64,000 bases of DNA from Bacteroidia bacterium (GTDB lineage: Bacteria; Bacteroidota; Bacteroidia; Bacteroidales; CAJPTX01). How positions within the stretch are numbered: the first letter of the stretch is position 1; every line of letters starts with the position of its first letter. The stretch is taken from assembly GCA_002749065.1 (NCBI GenBank), contig PDTX01000008.1:1-64000 (forward strand), given 5' to 3'. The notes beneath the pieces were generated by a model. That model was not told where the DNA came from. It did no database searches and worked only from the letters and a program-made list of their open reading frames with translations. This document shows positions 34,304 to 43,271 of the stretch, piece after piece. A program made the position numbers and the translations under genes.

Positions 34304-35345
34304 GAAGGATTTGCAACTTGGGGGTAGGATGGAGGAGCTGTTCCAGCGGATCTCCGAGCGGATTGAGTCGGCCCGGCGGGTGTTGGCCCAAGGGGCTAAT
34401 GTCACCATCCTACGTACAAATTATGAGATAGGGCGCTATATCGTGGAGGAGGAGCAGGAGGGAGCGCTACGGGCCAAGTATGGAGAATTGGTGCTTGAGC
34501 GGCTCTCAGAACGTCTGACTGAGCGCTATGGGGTGGGTTGGTCGGTGCGTAATCTGAAGTATTTTCGGCAGTTCTATGTGGCGTATTCGAATTCGGCAAA
34601 CACCTTTGCCGAATCTGGAAAACGGCATCTCAGCTGGTCTCACTACCTGGTTCTGATGCGGATAGATAACCCGCAGGAGCGCAGCTTCTACGAGATTGAG
34701 GCGGGGCGGCAGCAGTGGTCGGTGCGGGAGCTGCAGCGGCAGTACGGCGCGAGCCTCTACGAGCGCCTGGCCCTGAGCCGGGATGGGGAGGCGGTGATGC
34801 GCCTAGCCCAGCAGGGGCAGCAGATGGAGAAGCCCATGGACATCCTCAAGAACCCCTTCACCCTGGAGTTCCTTGGGCTTAAGCCCGATGCGGCCTACAG
34901 CGAGAGCGACCTCGAGGGGGCCATCGTCGGGCACCTACAGGAATTCCTCCTGGAGCTGGGTAGGGGCTTCCTCTTTGAGGCCCGGCAGAAACGCTTCACC
35001 TTCGACGAGGAGCACTACTACGTGGATCTCGTGTTCTACAATCGCCTCCTGCAGTGCTACGTCCTCATAGACCTAAAGACCGGTAGGCTCTCGCATCAGG
35101 ACCTCGGGCAGATGCAGATGTACGTGAACTACTACGACCGCTATGAGCGTCAACCATTTGAGAAACCCACAGTGGGGATACTCCTCTGCAAGGAGAAGAA
35201 CGACACGCTGGTGGAGCTGACCCTCCCGGCCGACGCGAACGTTTACGCGGCGGCCTACGCGCTCTACCTGCCGGAGAAGGAGGTGCTACGGGCCAAGCTC
35301 AACGAGTGGACCGAGGAGTTCGAGGAGCGAAAGGCCCTGAGCTAG
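34296..35345 (+). CDS. DUF1016 (YhcG-type) PD-(D/E)XK nuclease family protein
   Basis: 349 residues. The N-terminal DUF1016 domain (about 1-170) includes 'GWSVRNLKYFRQF', 'LSWSHYLVLMRIDNPQERSFYEIEA' and 'WSVRELQRQYGASLYERLALS'. The C-terminal nuclease-like domain (about 180-335) has Asp244 in 'YYVDLVFYN' and Asp259-Leu-Lys261 in 'YVLIDLKTG', the PD-(D/E)XK signature, then 'DLGQMQMYVNYYDR'. YhcG-type proteins are often linked to restriction-modification and other mobile defence loci. Here none of those partners is present; recQ follows instead, 72 bases later. DNA target is unknown. Confidence 0.9.
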   Translation: MPEKDLQLGGRMEELFQRISERIESARRVLAQGANVTILRTNYEIGRYIVEEEQEGALRAKYGELVLERLSERLTERYGVGWSVRNLKYFRQFYVAYSNSANTFAESGKRHLSWSHYLVLMRIDNPQERSFYEIEAGRQQWSVRELQRQYGASLYERLALSRDGEAVMRLAQQGQQMEKPMDILKNPFTLEFLGLKPDAAYSESDLEGAIVGHLQEFLLELGRGFLFEARQKRFTFDEEHYYVDLVFYNRLLQCYVLIDLKTGRLSHQDLGQMQMYVNYYDRYERQPFEKPTVGILLCKEKNDTLVELTLPADANVYAAAYALYLPEKEVLRAKLNEWTEEFEERKALS

Positions 35346-35417
35346 CCATCCCTGCGCAAGAGACCCCACATGGCACATCGGCCAGCCGCCAGTGTTAGCA
35401 TTGTAATCCAGCCATCC

Positions 35418-37133
35418 ATGCCTGAGCAAGCCGACCTACTCCAGATTCTGAAGGCCCACTGGGGCTACCCCTCCTTCCGCCTCGGGCAGGGGGAAATTAT
35501 CGCCCACGTGGTGGAGGGGCACGATGCGCTCGCGCTCCTACCCACGGGCGGGGGGAAATCCGTCATCTACCAGGTGGCGGGCCTGGCGCGGGGCGGGCTG
35601 ACCATCGTCGTCACGCCGCTAATCGCCCTGATGGAGGACCAGGTGGCCAACCTCAAGCGGCGGGGGATATGCGCCCTGGCGGTGCACTCCGGCCTCGGCC
35701 CGCAGGAGGTGCAACGTCGCCTCGATGCCGCCATGCACGGGGACTTCTCCTTCCTCTACCTCTCGCCCGAGCGGCTGCTCACCCAGAACTTCCTCCTGCG
35801 CCTCGAGGAGATGGAGGTCCGCCTCCTGGCCATCGACGAGGCGCACTGCATCTCGCAGTGGGGGCAGGACTTCCGGCCCGCCTACAGGCGGATAGGCGAG
35901 CTGCGCGAGCGGCTCGCGGGCGTTCCGGTGCTGGCCGTCACGGCCACCGCCACGCCGCGGGTCGCCGAGGACATCAAGCACCAGCTGGGCATGCCGCGGG
36001 CCCGCCAGTTCTCCTCGACCTTCAGGCGGCCGGGGCTCTCCTACCGGGTGGGGAGCTTCCCCGACGGCATCGGGACGGTCCACCGCATCCTGAGCCGGGG
36101 GCTGGGCCCGGCCATCGTCTACGCCCTCTACCGCAACGAGGTGGAGCAGCTGGCCAGCATCCTCTCGGGCCGGGGCATCCGGGCGGCGGCTTACCACGGG
36201 GGGATGCCGGCCGAGGACAGATTCTCGGTGCAGGGCGCGTTCATGCGGGGCGAGCTAGAGGTGATAGTGGCCACCAATGCCTTCGGCATGGGGATAGACA
36301 AGGAGGACGTGCGGGTGGTGATCAACCTGGGCCTCCCCGAGGACCTCGAGGCCTACTACCAGGAGGCCGGACGGGGCGGGCGCGACGGCCAGGGGGCCAT
36401 GGCCTACCTGCTCTACGGCCAGGAGGATGCCGCCCGCCTGGAGGCCAACTGGCGCAGCAAGTACCCCGAGCGGGCCGTGGTCGACCGCCTCGTGGGCCAG
36501 CTGATGGGCGCGCTGAGCCTGCAGCCCGGCGACGACACCAGCACGCCCCTCGACTTCAACCTGAAGGACTTCTGCCACGGGCATGGATGGCGGGAGTGGG
36601 ATGCTCGCAGCGTTCTCGGCCTGCTGGAGCGGGAGGGGGTGCTGCGCTACGACCCCGAGCCCGTGCCCAGCCTACGGATTAGGCTCACGGCCCCCACCGA
36701 GCTGCTGCGCACCGTGGGCCGGGAGGATGAGCGCCTCGACCGCCTCTTCCGCTACCTGCTGGCCACCTACCCCGACATACGCTCCTTCCCGGCCGAGGTC
36801 TCCGGGCGGGGCCTCCAGCTGGCCGTCCGGCTGACCCAAATTGCCCTCGAACGTCTGCTGGCCTCCTGCGCCTCGAGGGGCTGGCTGGAGGTCGAGCACC
36901 TCGAGCCCGTGGGCAGCGTGGAGCTCCTCACCCCGCTCTGCCCCAACTGGCCCTTGGAGCTCGACTGGGAGGGCATCGCCCAGCGGCGGGAGGCCGACTA
37001 CCAGCGCCTGCAGCACATGGTGGCCTACGCGTACAACGATGCCATCTGCCGCGAGCGCGTGCTGCGGGAGTACTTCGGCGAGGAGGTGACGGAGGATTGC
37101 GGCCTCTGCGGGGTGTGCCGCGCCAGGGGCTAG
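35418..37133 (+). CDS. recQ: ATP-dependent DNA helicase RecQ (short form)
   Basis: 571 residues from ATG 35418 (an in-frame ATG at 35370 adds 16 residues). Motif 0 'GYPSFRLGQGEII', Walker A 'LLPTGGGKSVIYQ' (Lys47), DEAH box 'LLAIDEAHCISQWGQDFRPAY', motif VI 'YYQEAGRGGRDG'. The C-terminal zinc site is 'CRERVLREYFGEEVTEDCGLCGVC'-like with its four cysteines. There is no HRDC domain. It unwinds DNA 3'-5' in recombinational repair. Its stop codon interlocks with that of the convergent tcdA (shared CTAG). Confidence 0.94.
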   Translation: MPEQADLLQILKAHWGYPSFRLGQGEIIAHVVEGHDALALLPTGGGKSVIYQVAGLARGGLTIVVTPLIALMEDQVANLKRRGICALAVHSGLGPQEVQRRLDAAMHGDFSFLYLSPERLLTQNFLLRLEEMEVRLLAIDEAHCISQWGQDFRPAYRRIGELRERLAGVPVLAVTATATPRVAEDIKHQLGMPRARQFSSTFRRPGLSYRVGSFPDGIGTVHRILSRGLGPAIVYALYRNEVEQLASILSGRGIRAAAYHGGMPAEDRFSVQGAFMRGELEVIVATNAFGMGIDKEDVRVVINLGLPEDLEAYYQEAGRGGRDGQGAMAYLLYGQEDAARLEANWRSKYPERAVVDRLVGQLMGALSLQPGDDTSTPLDFNLKDFCHGHGWREWDARSVLGLLEREGVLRYDPEPVPSLRIRLTAPTELLRTVGREDERLDRLFRYLLATYPDIRSFPAEVSGRGLQLAVRLTQIALERLLASCASRGWLEVEHLEPVGSVELLTPLCPNWPLELDWEGIAQRREADYQRLQHMVAYAYNDAICRERVLREYFGEEVTEDCGLCGVCRARG

Positions 37134-37861
37134 GGCTGCTCCGCCCCCCGGAGTATGGTCTGCACCACGTGCGCCCCGGCCATCACCCCGAACAGGTTCG
37201 GCAGGTAGGAGATGACCCCCACCCTCGACTTCTTGTTCTGCTCCTCCTCGCAGTGCACCACGGCCGCGGGGTCTGCCAGCTCGGTGGAGTACACGGCCGT
37301 GAAGTCGCCCAGCACCCCCATGCGCCGGAAGCGCTTACGGAGCGTGCGGGCCAGGTGGCAGCCCTCCACCCCCCAGAACGGCCCGGTGCGGACCTGCGAG
37401 TGGTCGAGCTTGCCCGCCGCCCCCATCGAGGAGACCAGCGGCACGCCCGTCTCGAGGGCGGTCTTGATGAGGTAGATTTTCGGCGAGAGCGTATCGATGG
37501 CGTCGATGATGGCCGAGTAGGGGTGCATCCGCACCACCTCGATGAGGCGGTCGTCGCGGAGGAACTCGTCCAGCGCCTCCAGCTCCAGCCGCGGGTTGAT
37601 GGAGAGGAGACGCTCGCCCGCCACCCGGGCCTTCTGCTGGCCGATGTTGCGGTGGGTGGCCAGTAGCTGGCGGTTGATGTTCGTCACGCTGATGGTGTCC
37701 GCGTCGGCTATCGTCAGGCGGCCCACCCCGGCCCGCGCGAGCGTCTCGGCGGCCGCACCGCCCACGCCCCCCAGGCCCGCCACCAGCACGTGGGCCTGCC
37801 GGAGCCGTGCTATCCCCTCGTCCCCTATGAGGAGCTGCGTGCGTTCCTGCCAGGCTTGCAT
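37130..37861 (-). CDS. tcdA: tRNA threonylcarbamoyladenosine dehydratase (TcdA/CsdL)
   Basis: 243 residues of the E1/ThiF superfamily. Nucleotide-binding 'VLVAGLGGVGGAAAETLARAGVG', 'IADADTISVTNINRQLLA' and 'IIDAIDTLSPKIYLI' are the TcdA pattern rather than ThiF. It cyclises t6A37 to ct6A in tRNAs decoding ANN codons. Last gene of the speA-tatD-tcdA run; starts 3 bases after the upstream stop. Confidence 0.92.
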   Translation of the reverse strand: MQAWQERTQLLIGDEGIARLRQAHVLVAGLGGVGGAAAETLARAGVGRLTIADADTISVTNINRQLLATHRNIGQQKARVAGERLLSINPRLELEALDEFLRDDRLIEVVRMHPYSAIIDAIDTLSPKIYLIKTALETGVPLVSSMGAAGKLDHSQVRTGPFWGVEGCHLARTLRKRFRRMGVLGDFTAVYSTELADPAAVVHCEEEQNKKSRVGVISYLPNLFGVMAGAHVVQTILRGAEQP

Positions 37862-37864
37862 GGG

Positions 37865-38521
37865 CTAGCGGGGCGAAAAGAACCGGTGCGCGTTGTCCGC
37901 CAGCTGGCTCTGCAGCGTGGCCAGCGGTAGGGCGAGCTGCTCGGCCAGCCGCGCGTGGTGCGCCTGTATGTCCTCCCCCGTGTCGTCCGTCTCGGCCAGC
38001 AGTCGGTCCAGCGGTATGTGGTGGGCCAGGGGCGTGAGGCGCGGCGGGAGGGACAGGTAGTAGCCCTCGGCCAGCAGGCTGTCGAGGATGCTCCGCCTCG
38101 CCGTGCTGAAGCCGTGCACAGCGCGGCGCCCGCCGAAGCCCGCCCGCCGTATGCATTGCTGCAGCTCGCTCCAGGCGCGCACGCAGTGGAGGACGGCGGG
38201 CCTCCCCAGCCGGTCGGCTATCTGCAGCTGCCGCGCGAGCAGCTCCTCCTGTCGTGCCAAGTCCGGCCGTAGCCTATCCAGCCCCACCTCCCCCAGGCCG
38301 AGGCAGGTCGGCTGGCTGAGGGCTTCGGCGAGCCGCTCGTCGATGAGCCTCTCGGCCCCCGCCATGTGGCTCTCCCAGGGGTGTAGGCCCACGGTGTGGT
38401 GGGCCCCCGGGGGGATGCGCTCCAGCTCGGTCAGCGAGAAGGAGTACACGGCCCGGGGCGAGGGGGCGCCCCCCCGGTAGTGGGCGTGGAAGTCCAGGAC
38501 GTGGGGGTGCGTCGCGCCCAT
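37865..38521 (-). CDS. TatD-family metal-dependent hydrolase
   Basis: 218 residues, shorter than the ~260 of classic TatD. Metal-binding motifs: 'VLDFHAH' (in place of DTHCH), 'VGLHPW', 'GLGEVGLDR', a His in 'AVLHCVRAW', 'AVHGFS' and 'LLAETDD'. Family members are 3'-5' DNases or D-aminoacyl-tRNA deacylases. Two bases separate it from the upstream speA stop. Substrate is unassigned, so no symbol is given. Confidence 0.85.
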   Translation of the reverse strand: MGATHPHVLDFHAHYRGGAPSPRAVYSFSLTELERIPPGAHHTVGLHPWESHMAGAERLIDERLAEALSQPTCLGLGEVGLDRLRPDLARQEELLARQLQIADRLGRPAVLHCVRAWSELQQCIRRAGFGGRRAVHGFSTARRSILDSLLAEGYYLSLPPRLTPLAHHIPLDRLLAETDDTGEDIQAHHARLAEQLALPLATLQSQLADNAHRFFSPR

Positions 38522-38523
38522 GC

Positions 38524-40428
38524 CTAGCGCTCGAGGTAGGTGTAGCCGTAGAGGCCCGAGCGGTAGTTGGAGAGGAACTCCTTGCCCTCGGCCATGGTGA
38601 TGAGGCCCGCCTTCACCGAGCTCATCACCCAGGTCTCCACGGCCCGCACGAGGTTCTTCGCGTTGTACTGCACGTAGTCGAGCACCTCCTCCACGGTCTC
38701 CCCGTCGATGACCTGGCCGATGCGGTAGCCCCCCTCCTCGATGGTGATGTGCACTGCGTTCGTGTCGCCGAAGAGGTTGTGCAGGTCGCCCAGTATCTCC
38801 TGGTAGGCCCCCACCAGGAACACGCCGATGTAGTAGGGCTCGCCCTTCCTCAGGGCGTGCACCGGCAGGGAGTAGGCCCGGTTGGAGGTGGAGATGAAGT
38901 TCTCGATCTTGCCGTCCGAGTCGCAGGTGATGTCCTGTATGGTGGCCTCCATCTCGGGCTTCTCGTCGAGGCGGTGGATGGGCATGATGGGGAATATCTG
39001 GTCGATGGCCCAGGAGTCGGGCAGCGACTGGAAGAGCGAGAAGTTGCAGAAGTACTTATCGGCCAGCATCTTGGGTAGCCCCTGCAGCTCGTCGGGGATG
39101 TGCTTGAGGGTCTCCGATATCTGGCGGACCCTCCGGGCGATGCCCCAGAAGAGCTTCTCGACCTGGGCGCGGGTCCGCAGGTCGATGTGCCCGCGGGGGA
39201 ACAGGCCCAGCACCTCTTCGCGCACCTGGAGGGCGTCGTGCCAGGTCTCCAGCAGGTTCGGCACGTTGATCTCGCGGTAGAGCTTGTACATCTCCAGCAC
39301 CAGCTCGTGCGCCTCGTCGGGGAGCTCCTCATCCGGCCCCCAGGCCGGCAGGGTGGCCCGCTCCACCACCTCGAACACCAGCACGGAGTGGTGCGCGGTG
39401 ATGGCCCGGCCCGACTCGGTCACCACGTTCGGGTGCGGCAGGTCGTGCTTGTCGGCCGCGTAGACGATGGCGCTAATCGCGTCGTTGACGTACTCCTGCA
39501 TGGAGTAGTTCACCGAGCTGCTGCTGTTGGCCGACCGTGTGCCGTCGTAGTCCACGCCCAGCCCTCCGCCGATGTCCACGAACTCCACCTGGCAGCCCAG
39601 GCAGTAGAGCTGCACGTAGAACTGCGCGGCCTCCTCGAGCGCGAGCTTGATGCGCCGTATCTTGGTGACCTGCGAGCCGATGTGGAAGTGCAGCAGCTTC
39701 ACGCAGTCCAGCAGCCCCTCGCAGCGCAGGAACTCCACGGCCTCTAGCAGCTCCGCGGAGGTGAGGCCGAACTTCGACTGGTCGCCCCCCGAGTCCTCCC
39801 ACTTGCCGCTGCCCGCGCTGGCCAGCTTCACCCGTATGCCGATGTTGGGGCGCACGTTCAGCTTGCGCGCCACCCGCGTGACGATGCGCAGCTCGTTGGG
39901 CTTCTCCACCACGATGTAGATGCGCCGCCCCATCTTCAGGGCCAGCAGGGCCAGCTCGATGTAGTCCTCGTCCTTGTAGCCGTTGCACACCACGAGCGAG
40001 TCCTGCGCCTTGGTGAGCGCGATGACCGCGTGCAGCTCCGACTTCGAGCCCGCCTCCAGGCCGATGTTGAACTTCGAGCCGTAGCTCACGATCTCCTCCA
40101 CCACCGGCCGCATCTGGTTCACCTTGATGGGGTAGATCACGAAGTTCTGCCCCTTGTAGTTGTACTCCCCGGCCGCCCGCTTGAAGCAGCGGGCCATGCC
40201 CTCTATCCGCGCGTCCAGGATCTGCGGGAAGCGCAGCAGCACCGGCGCGCTCACGTCGCGGAGCGAGAGCTCGTCGACGATGTCCTTGAGGTCCACGCCC
40301 GGGCCCTGGGCCTTGGGGCTGACCTGGATATGGCCCTGCTCGTTGATGGAGAAGAAGTCCTTCCCCCACCCGTTGATGTTGTACAGCTCGGCGGAGTCCT
40401 CCACCTGCCACTTCCTCATTGCTCCCAT
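38524..40428 (-). CDS. speA: Biosynthetic arginine decarboxylase
   Basis: 634 residues, the usual length of the biosynthetic (SpeA) type. The PLP-binding Lys102 is in 'FVIYPIKVNQM'; 'FNIGLEAGSKSELHAVIAL', 'LHFHIGSQVTKI', 'FVDIGGGLGVDYDGT' and 'VVTESGRAITAHH' are all present. It converts arginine to agmatine, the route to spermidine or carbamoylputrescine in Bacteroidales. First gene of a three-gene operon with tatD-like and tcdA. Promoter element at 40483-40490. Confidence 0.97.
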   Translation of the reverse strand: MGAMRKWQVEDSAELYNINGWGKDFFSINEQGHIQVSPKAQGPGVDLKDIVDELSLRDVSAPVLLRFPQILDARIEGMARCFKRAAGEYNYKGQNFVIYPIKVNQMRPVVEEIVSYGSKFNIGLEAGSKSELHAVIALTKAQDSLVVCNGYKDEDYIELALLALKMGRRIYIVVEKPNELRIVTRVARKLNVRPNIGIRVKLASAGSGKWEDSGGDQSKFGLTSAELLEAVEFLRCEGLLDCVKLLHFHIGSQVTKIRRIKLALEEAAQFYVQLYCLGCQVEFVDIGGGLGVDYDGTRSANSSSSVNYSMQEYVNDAISAIVYAADKHDLPHPNVVTESGRAITAHHSVLVFEVVERATLPAWGPDEELPDEAHELVLEMYKLYREINVPNLLETWHDALQVREEVLGLFPRGHIDLRTRAQVEKLFWGIARRVRQISETLKHIPDELQGLPKMLADKYFCNFSLFQSLPDSWAIDQIFPIMPIHRLDEKPEMEATIQDITCDSDGKIENFISTSNRAYSLPVHALRKGEPYYIGVFLVGAYQEILGDLHNLFGDTNAVHITIEEGGYRIGQVIDGETVEEVLDYVQYNAKNLVRAVETWVMSSVKAGLITMAEGKEFLSNYRSGLYGYTYLER

Positions 40429-40482
40429 GCGCGCTTGCTCCTGTCGGTCTTTCGTTAGTCACACTTAAGCCTAATCGGCTGG

Positions 40483-40490
40483 CAAAGGTA
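40483..40490 (-). promoter_or_regulatory. -7 promoter element (TACCTTTG) for speA
   Basis: Minus-strand exact TAnnTTTG match, 55 bases before the start at 40428. No -33 TTTG visible. Confidence 0.5.
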
Positions 40491-40581
40491 TAAAGAAATA
40501 TCACCCGTGCGACCCCGTGGCCGGGCGCGGAGGGCGGCGTGTGCGGGCCCGTAGAAAATATCGGTTCTACCACTATTTTAC

Positions 40582-40589
40582 TACATTCG
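40582..40589 (+). promoter_or_regulatory. -7-like element (TACATTCG) for the decarboxylase operon
   Basis: One mismatch to TAnnTTTG in an AT-rich stretch, about 200 bases before the mmdA start, which would leave a long leader. Confidence 0.4.
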
Positions 40590-40786
40590 CGCCGTACTCG
40601 TCCAACTAGGCGATGTGCGTACCGGGGCTCCAGCCCCCCCTTACTGGCCTGCCAATCAAGGGGTTTGGGACCACCACGGTGCGCGGATTCCCTCGCGGCA
40701 CGGGTCCCATGGTCCGGCTTGCCCGCGGCGGCACACGCGGTGGCGCCGCGCAGGCAGAGCCAAACACAACCAATAGCCATAAATCT

Positions 40787-42355
40787 ATGAGCGGAATACA
40801 GGAAAGCAAGATACGCGAGCTGGTAGAGAAGCGCGCCGAGGCCCGCCTGGGCGGGGGGGAGAAGAAGATCGCCTCCCAGCACGAGAAGGGGAAGTACACC
40901 GCCCGCGAGCGTATACAGATGCTGGTGGATGAGGGGAGCTTCGAGGAGTTCGACGCCTTCGTGACGCATCGCTGCGAGGACTTCGGGATGGAGAAGTCCC
41001 GCATACTCGGCGACGGGGTGGTGACCGGCCACGGCACCATCGACGGGCGGGTGGTCTACGTCTTCTCGCAGGACTTCACCATCTACGGCGGCTCCCTCTC
41101 CCTGACCTGCGCGGAGAAGATCTGCAAGATCATGGACATGGCCATGAAGAACGGCGCGCCCGTCATCGGCATCATGGACAGCGGGGGGGCGCGCATCCAG
41201 GAGGGGGTCAAGAGCCTGATGGGCTACTCCATGATATTCCAGAAGAACATCGAGGCCTCGGGCGTGGTGCCCCAGATCTCCATGATGATGGGCCCCTCGG
41301 CCGGGGGCGCGGTGTACTCCCCAGCCCTGACGGACTTCATCCTGATGAATGACCAGACCTCCAACATGTTCGTCACCGGCCCGAAGGTGGTCAAGACCGT
41401 CACCGGCGAGCAGATCACCGCCGAGAGCCTCGGGGGGGCCCGCATGCACGCCTCCAAGTCGGGCGTGGCGGCCTTCATGTCGCAGAACGAGGAGGAGGCC
41501 TTCGCGATGATACGCAAGCTCTTCCAGTTCATCCCCCAGAACAACCTGGAGGAGCCGCCGCGCATCGCCCCGAGCGACTCGATTGACCGCCTGGAGGAGT
41601 CGCTCAACACCATCATCCCCGAGGATGCCAACAAGCCCTACAACGTGATGGACGTGATTGAGGCCATCGTGGACAACGGCGACTTCTTCGAGGTGCACGC
41701 GGCCTACGCGAAGAACATCGTGGTGGGCTTCGCGCGCATGGACGGGATGCCGGTGGGCATCGTGGCCAACCAGCCCAAGGTCATGGCCGGGGTGCTGGAC
41801 ATCAACGCCTCCCGCAAGGGGGCGCGCTTTGTCCGCTTCTGCGATGCCTTCAACATCCCGCTCATCACCCTGGAGGACGTGCCGGGCTTCCTGCCGGGCT
41901 CGGGCCAGGAGAGCAACGGCATCATCATGCACGGGGCCAAGCTGCTGTTCGCCTACGGGGAGGCCACCGTGCCGAAGATCACGGTGATACTCCGCAAGGC
42001 CTACGGGGGGGCCTACATCGTGATGAGCTCCAAGGGCCTGAAGTCCGACATCAACTACGCGTGGCCCTCGGCCGAGATCGCCGTCATGGGGCCGAGCGGG
42101 GCCATCGAGATCCTCTACGGCCGGGAGCTCAAGGAGCTCAAGGACGAGCCGGAGAAGTACCAGCAGTTCGTGGCGGAGAAGGAGGCGGAGTACAAGGAGA
42201 AGTTCGCCAACCCCTACGTGGCGGCCAGCCTGGGCTACCTGGACGACGTGATCGAGCCGCGCAACACGCGCTTCCGCATCATCCGCGCGCTGAACATGCT
42301 GCAGTCCAAGAAGGACATGCTGCCCCCCAAGAAGCACTCTAACCTCCCCCTATAG
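40787..42355 (+). CDS. mmdA: Methylmalonyl-CoA decarboxylase alpha subunit (carboxyltransferase)
   Basis: 522 residues from [23 protein letters not shown], the usual family start; in-frame sequence back to ATG 40613 is leader-like and not counted. The two crotonase-fold carboxyltransferase halves are clear: '[13 protein letters not shown]', '[11 protein letters not shown]', '[13 protein letters not shown]' in the first and '[13 protein letters not shown]', '[14 protein letters not shown]' in the second. It moves CO2 from methylmalonyl-CoA to biotin. The neighbouring OadG, biotin carrier and OadB genes make the Na+ pump assignment better than propionyl-CoA carboxylase beta. Confidence 0.93.
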   Translation: MSGIQESKIRELVEKRAEARLGGGEKKIASQHEKGKYTARERIQMLVDEGSFEEFDAFVTHRCEDFGMEKSRILGDGVVTGHGTIDGRVVYVFSQDFTIYGGSLSLTCAEKICKIMDMAMKNGAPVIGIMDSGGARIQEGVKSLMGYSMIFQKNIEASGVVPQISMMMGPSAGGAVYSPALTDFILMNDQTSNMFVTGPKVVKTVTGEQITAESLGGARMHASKSGVAAFMSQNEEEAFAMIRKLFQFIPQNNLEEPPRIAPSDSIDRLEESLNTIIPEDANKPYNVMDVIEAIVDNGDFFEVHAAYAKNIVVGFARMDGMPVGIVANQPKVMAGVLDINASRKGARFVRFCDAFNIPLITLEDVPGFLPGSGQESNGIIMHGAKLLFAYGEATVPKITVILRKAYGGAYIVMSSKGLKSDINYAWPSAEIAVMGPSGAIEILYGRELKELKDEPEKYQQFVAEKEAEYKEKFANPYVAASLGYLDDVIEPRNTRFRIIRALNMLQSKKDMLPPKKHSNLPL

Positions 42356-42357
42356 CC

Positions 42358-42795
42358 ATGCCAGACACGCTGCTCAACGCGGCGGCCGCGCAGTCGCAGC
42401 CGCTGCTGAACGACCCGGCCCGGGCGCTCCGCCGGGCCCAGCAGGCCGAGGAGTTCATGGAGAACGACCCCTCCGGCTTCGGCCTCACCCTGGTGGCCAT
42501 GGGCGTGGTCCTGCTGGCCCTGCTCTGCCTCTACTTCATATTCCACTTCATCGGCCGGCTCTCGGTGCGCCACATGGCCGCGGGCAAGAAGGACCGCCTG
42601 GAGACCAGCCCCTTCCGGCGGGGCGACTACGACGGGTCGGTGGCCGTGGCCATCGCCCTGGCCCTGCACCAGTACGCCGAGGAGGCGCGCGACGAGGAGG
42701 AGGGCTACGTCACCATACAGGAGGTCTCGCGGCGCTACTCCCCCTGGAGCGCGAAGTCCTTCGGCGTGATGAACAACCAGCGCGCCCGGCGCTAG
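42358..42795 (+). CDS. mmdD: Methylmalonyl-CoA/oxaloacetate decarboxylase OadG-type subunit
   Basis: 145 residues. One central membrane helix ('LTLVAMGVVLLALLCLYFIFHFIG', about 43-66) preceded by an amphipathic N-terminus and followed by a charged cytoplasmic part, as in OadG-family small subunits that hold the complex together. 'AVAIALALHQYAEE' and 'YSPWSAKSFGVMNNQ' are typical of Bacteroidales versions. It begins two bases after mmdA ends. Confidence 0.85.
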   Translation: MPDTLLNAAAAQSQPLLNDPARALRRAQQAEEFMENDPSGFGLTLVAMGVVLLALLCLYFIFHFIGRLSVRHMAAGKKDRLETSPFRRGDYDGSVAVAIALALHQYAEEARDEEEGYVTIQEVSRRYSPWSAKSFGVMNNQRARR

Positions 42796-42821
42796 AGTAC
42801 AACACCAAGACCAGAAGCACA

Positions 42822-43268
42822 GTGAAAGTATACAAGTACAAGATAAACGGACAGACCTACGAGGTAGTAATCAAGGATATAACCGACGGCGAGGTCGACG
42901 TGGAGGTCAACGGCCTGAGCTACCACGTGGAGAACGTGGACGCGCCCAAGCACAGCAGCAAGCCGCCGCAGGTGTCGCGCCCCAAGGTGGCTACGCCCCC
43001 GGTGCATCAGGCCGCTGCGCCCGCCCCGCCCCGCAGCGCCAAGCCCTCGGGCGAGGGGACCATCACCTCCCCCCTGCCGGGCGTGGTGCTGGACATGAAG
43101 GTCAAGGAGGGCGACACCGTCAAGGCCGGGCAGCCCCTCCTGGTGCTGGAGGCCATGAAGATGGAGAACAGCATAGAGGCCGAGACTGACGGGCAGGTCA
43201 TCAAGGTCTACGTCAAGACCGGTGATTCGGTAATGGAGGGCGATGCCCTGGTGACAATAGGAGGCTAG
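42822..43268 (+). CDS. mmdC: Biotin carboxyl carrier subunit of methylmalonyl-CoA decarboxylase
   Basis: 148 residues from a GTG start (GTGAAAGTATACAAG). An N-terminal ~40-residue region, an Ala/Pro hinge (about 55-75) and a biotinyl domain with biotin-accepting Lys113 in 'EAMKMEN'. It shuttles carboxybiotin between MmdA and MmdB. Three bases separate it from mmdB, whose AGGAGG overlaps its last codons. Confidence 0.93.
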   Translation: MKVYKYKINGQTYEVVIKDITDGEVDVEVNGLSYHVENVDAPKHSSKPPQVSRPKVATPPVHQAAAPAPPRSAKPSGEGTITSPLPGVVLDMKVKEGDTVKAGQPLLVLEAMKMENSIEAETDGQVIKVYVKTGDSVMEGDALVTIGG

Positions 43269-43271
43269 GGC

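Larger units (their letters stand above)
33913..34680 (+). repeat. Tandem partial duplication of promoter and 5' part of a DUF1016 gene
   Basis: 'gtatttcgc' plus promoter, start and N-terminal coding sequence occur at about 33913-34255 and again from about 34260, an offset of 347 bases at the promoter. The copies have diverged by many substitutions and by in-frame deletions in the first copy, so the duplication is not recent. Confidence 0.8.
40429..40786. other. 358-base divergent region between speA and the methylmalonyl-CoA decarboxylase operon
   Basis: It carries the speA promoter element (40483-40490) and a plus-strand TACATTCG (40582-40589). Between 40600 and 40786 the mmdA frame is open upstream (from ATG 40613), and there are two inverted repeats: GGGGCT-CC-AGCCCC at about 40623-40636, and GGGACC (about 40667) paired with GGTCCC (about 40704). 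It may be a structured leader. No tRNA is recognisable. Confidence 0.5.

Noticed and set aside
33803..34408. Minus-strand open frame across the DUF1016 duplication
   Set aside because: Antisense to the duplicated N-terminal domain; the plus-strand copies align to each other and to the DUF1016 family.
39473..42337. 954-codon minus-strand open frame spanning speA and mmdA
   Set aside because: It crosses two well-supported genes and the promoter region between them; its translation is low-complexity.
40787..42355. Propionyl-CoA carboxylase beta subunit as the identity of the carboxyltransferase
   Set aside because: The following OadG-type, biotin carrier and OadB-type genes without a biotin carboxylase gene indicate the Na+-pumping decarboxylase complex.
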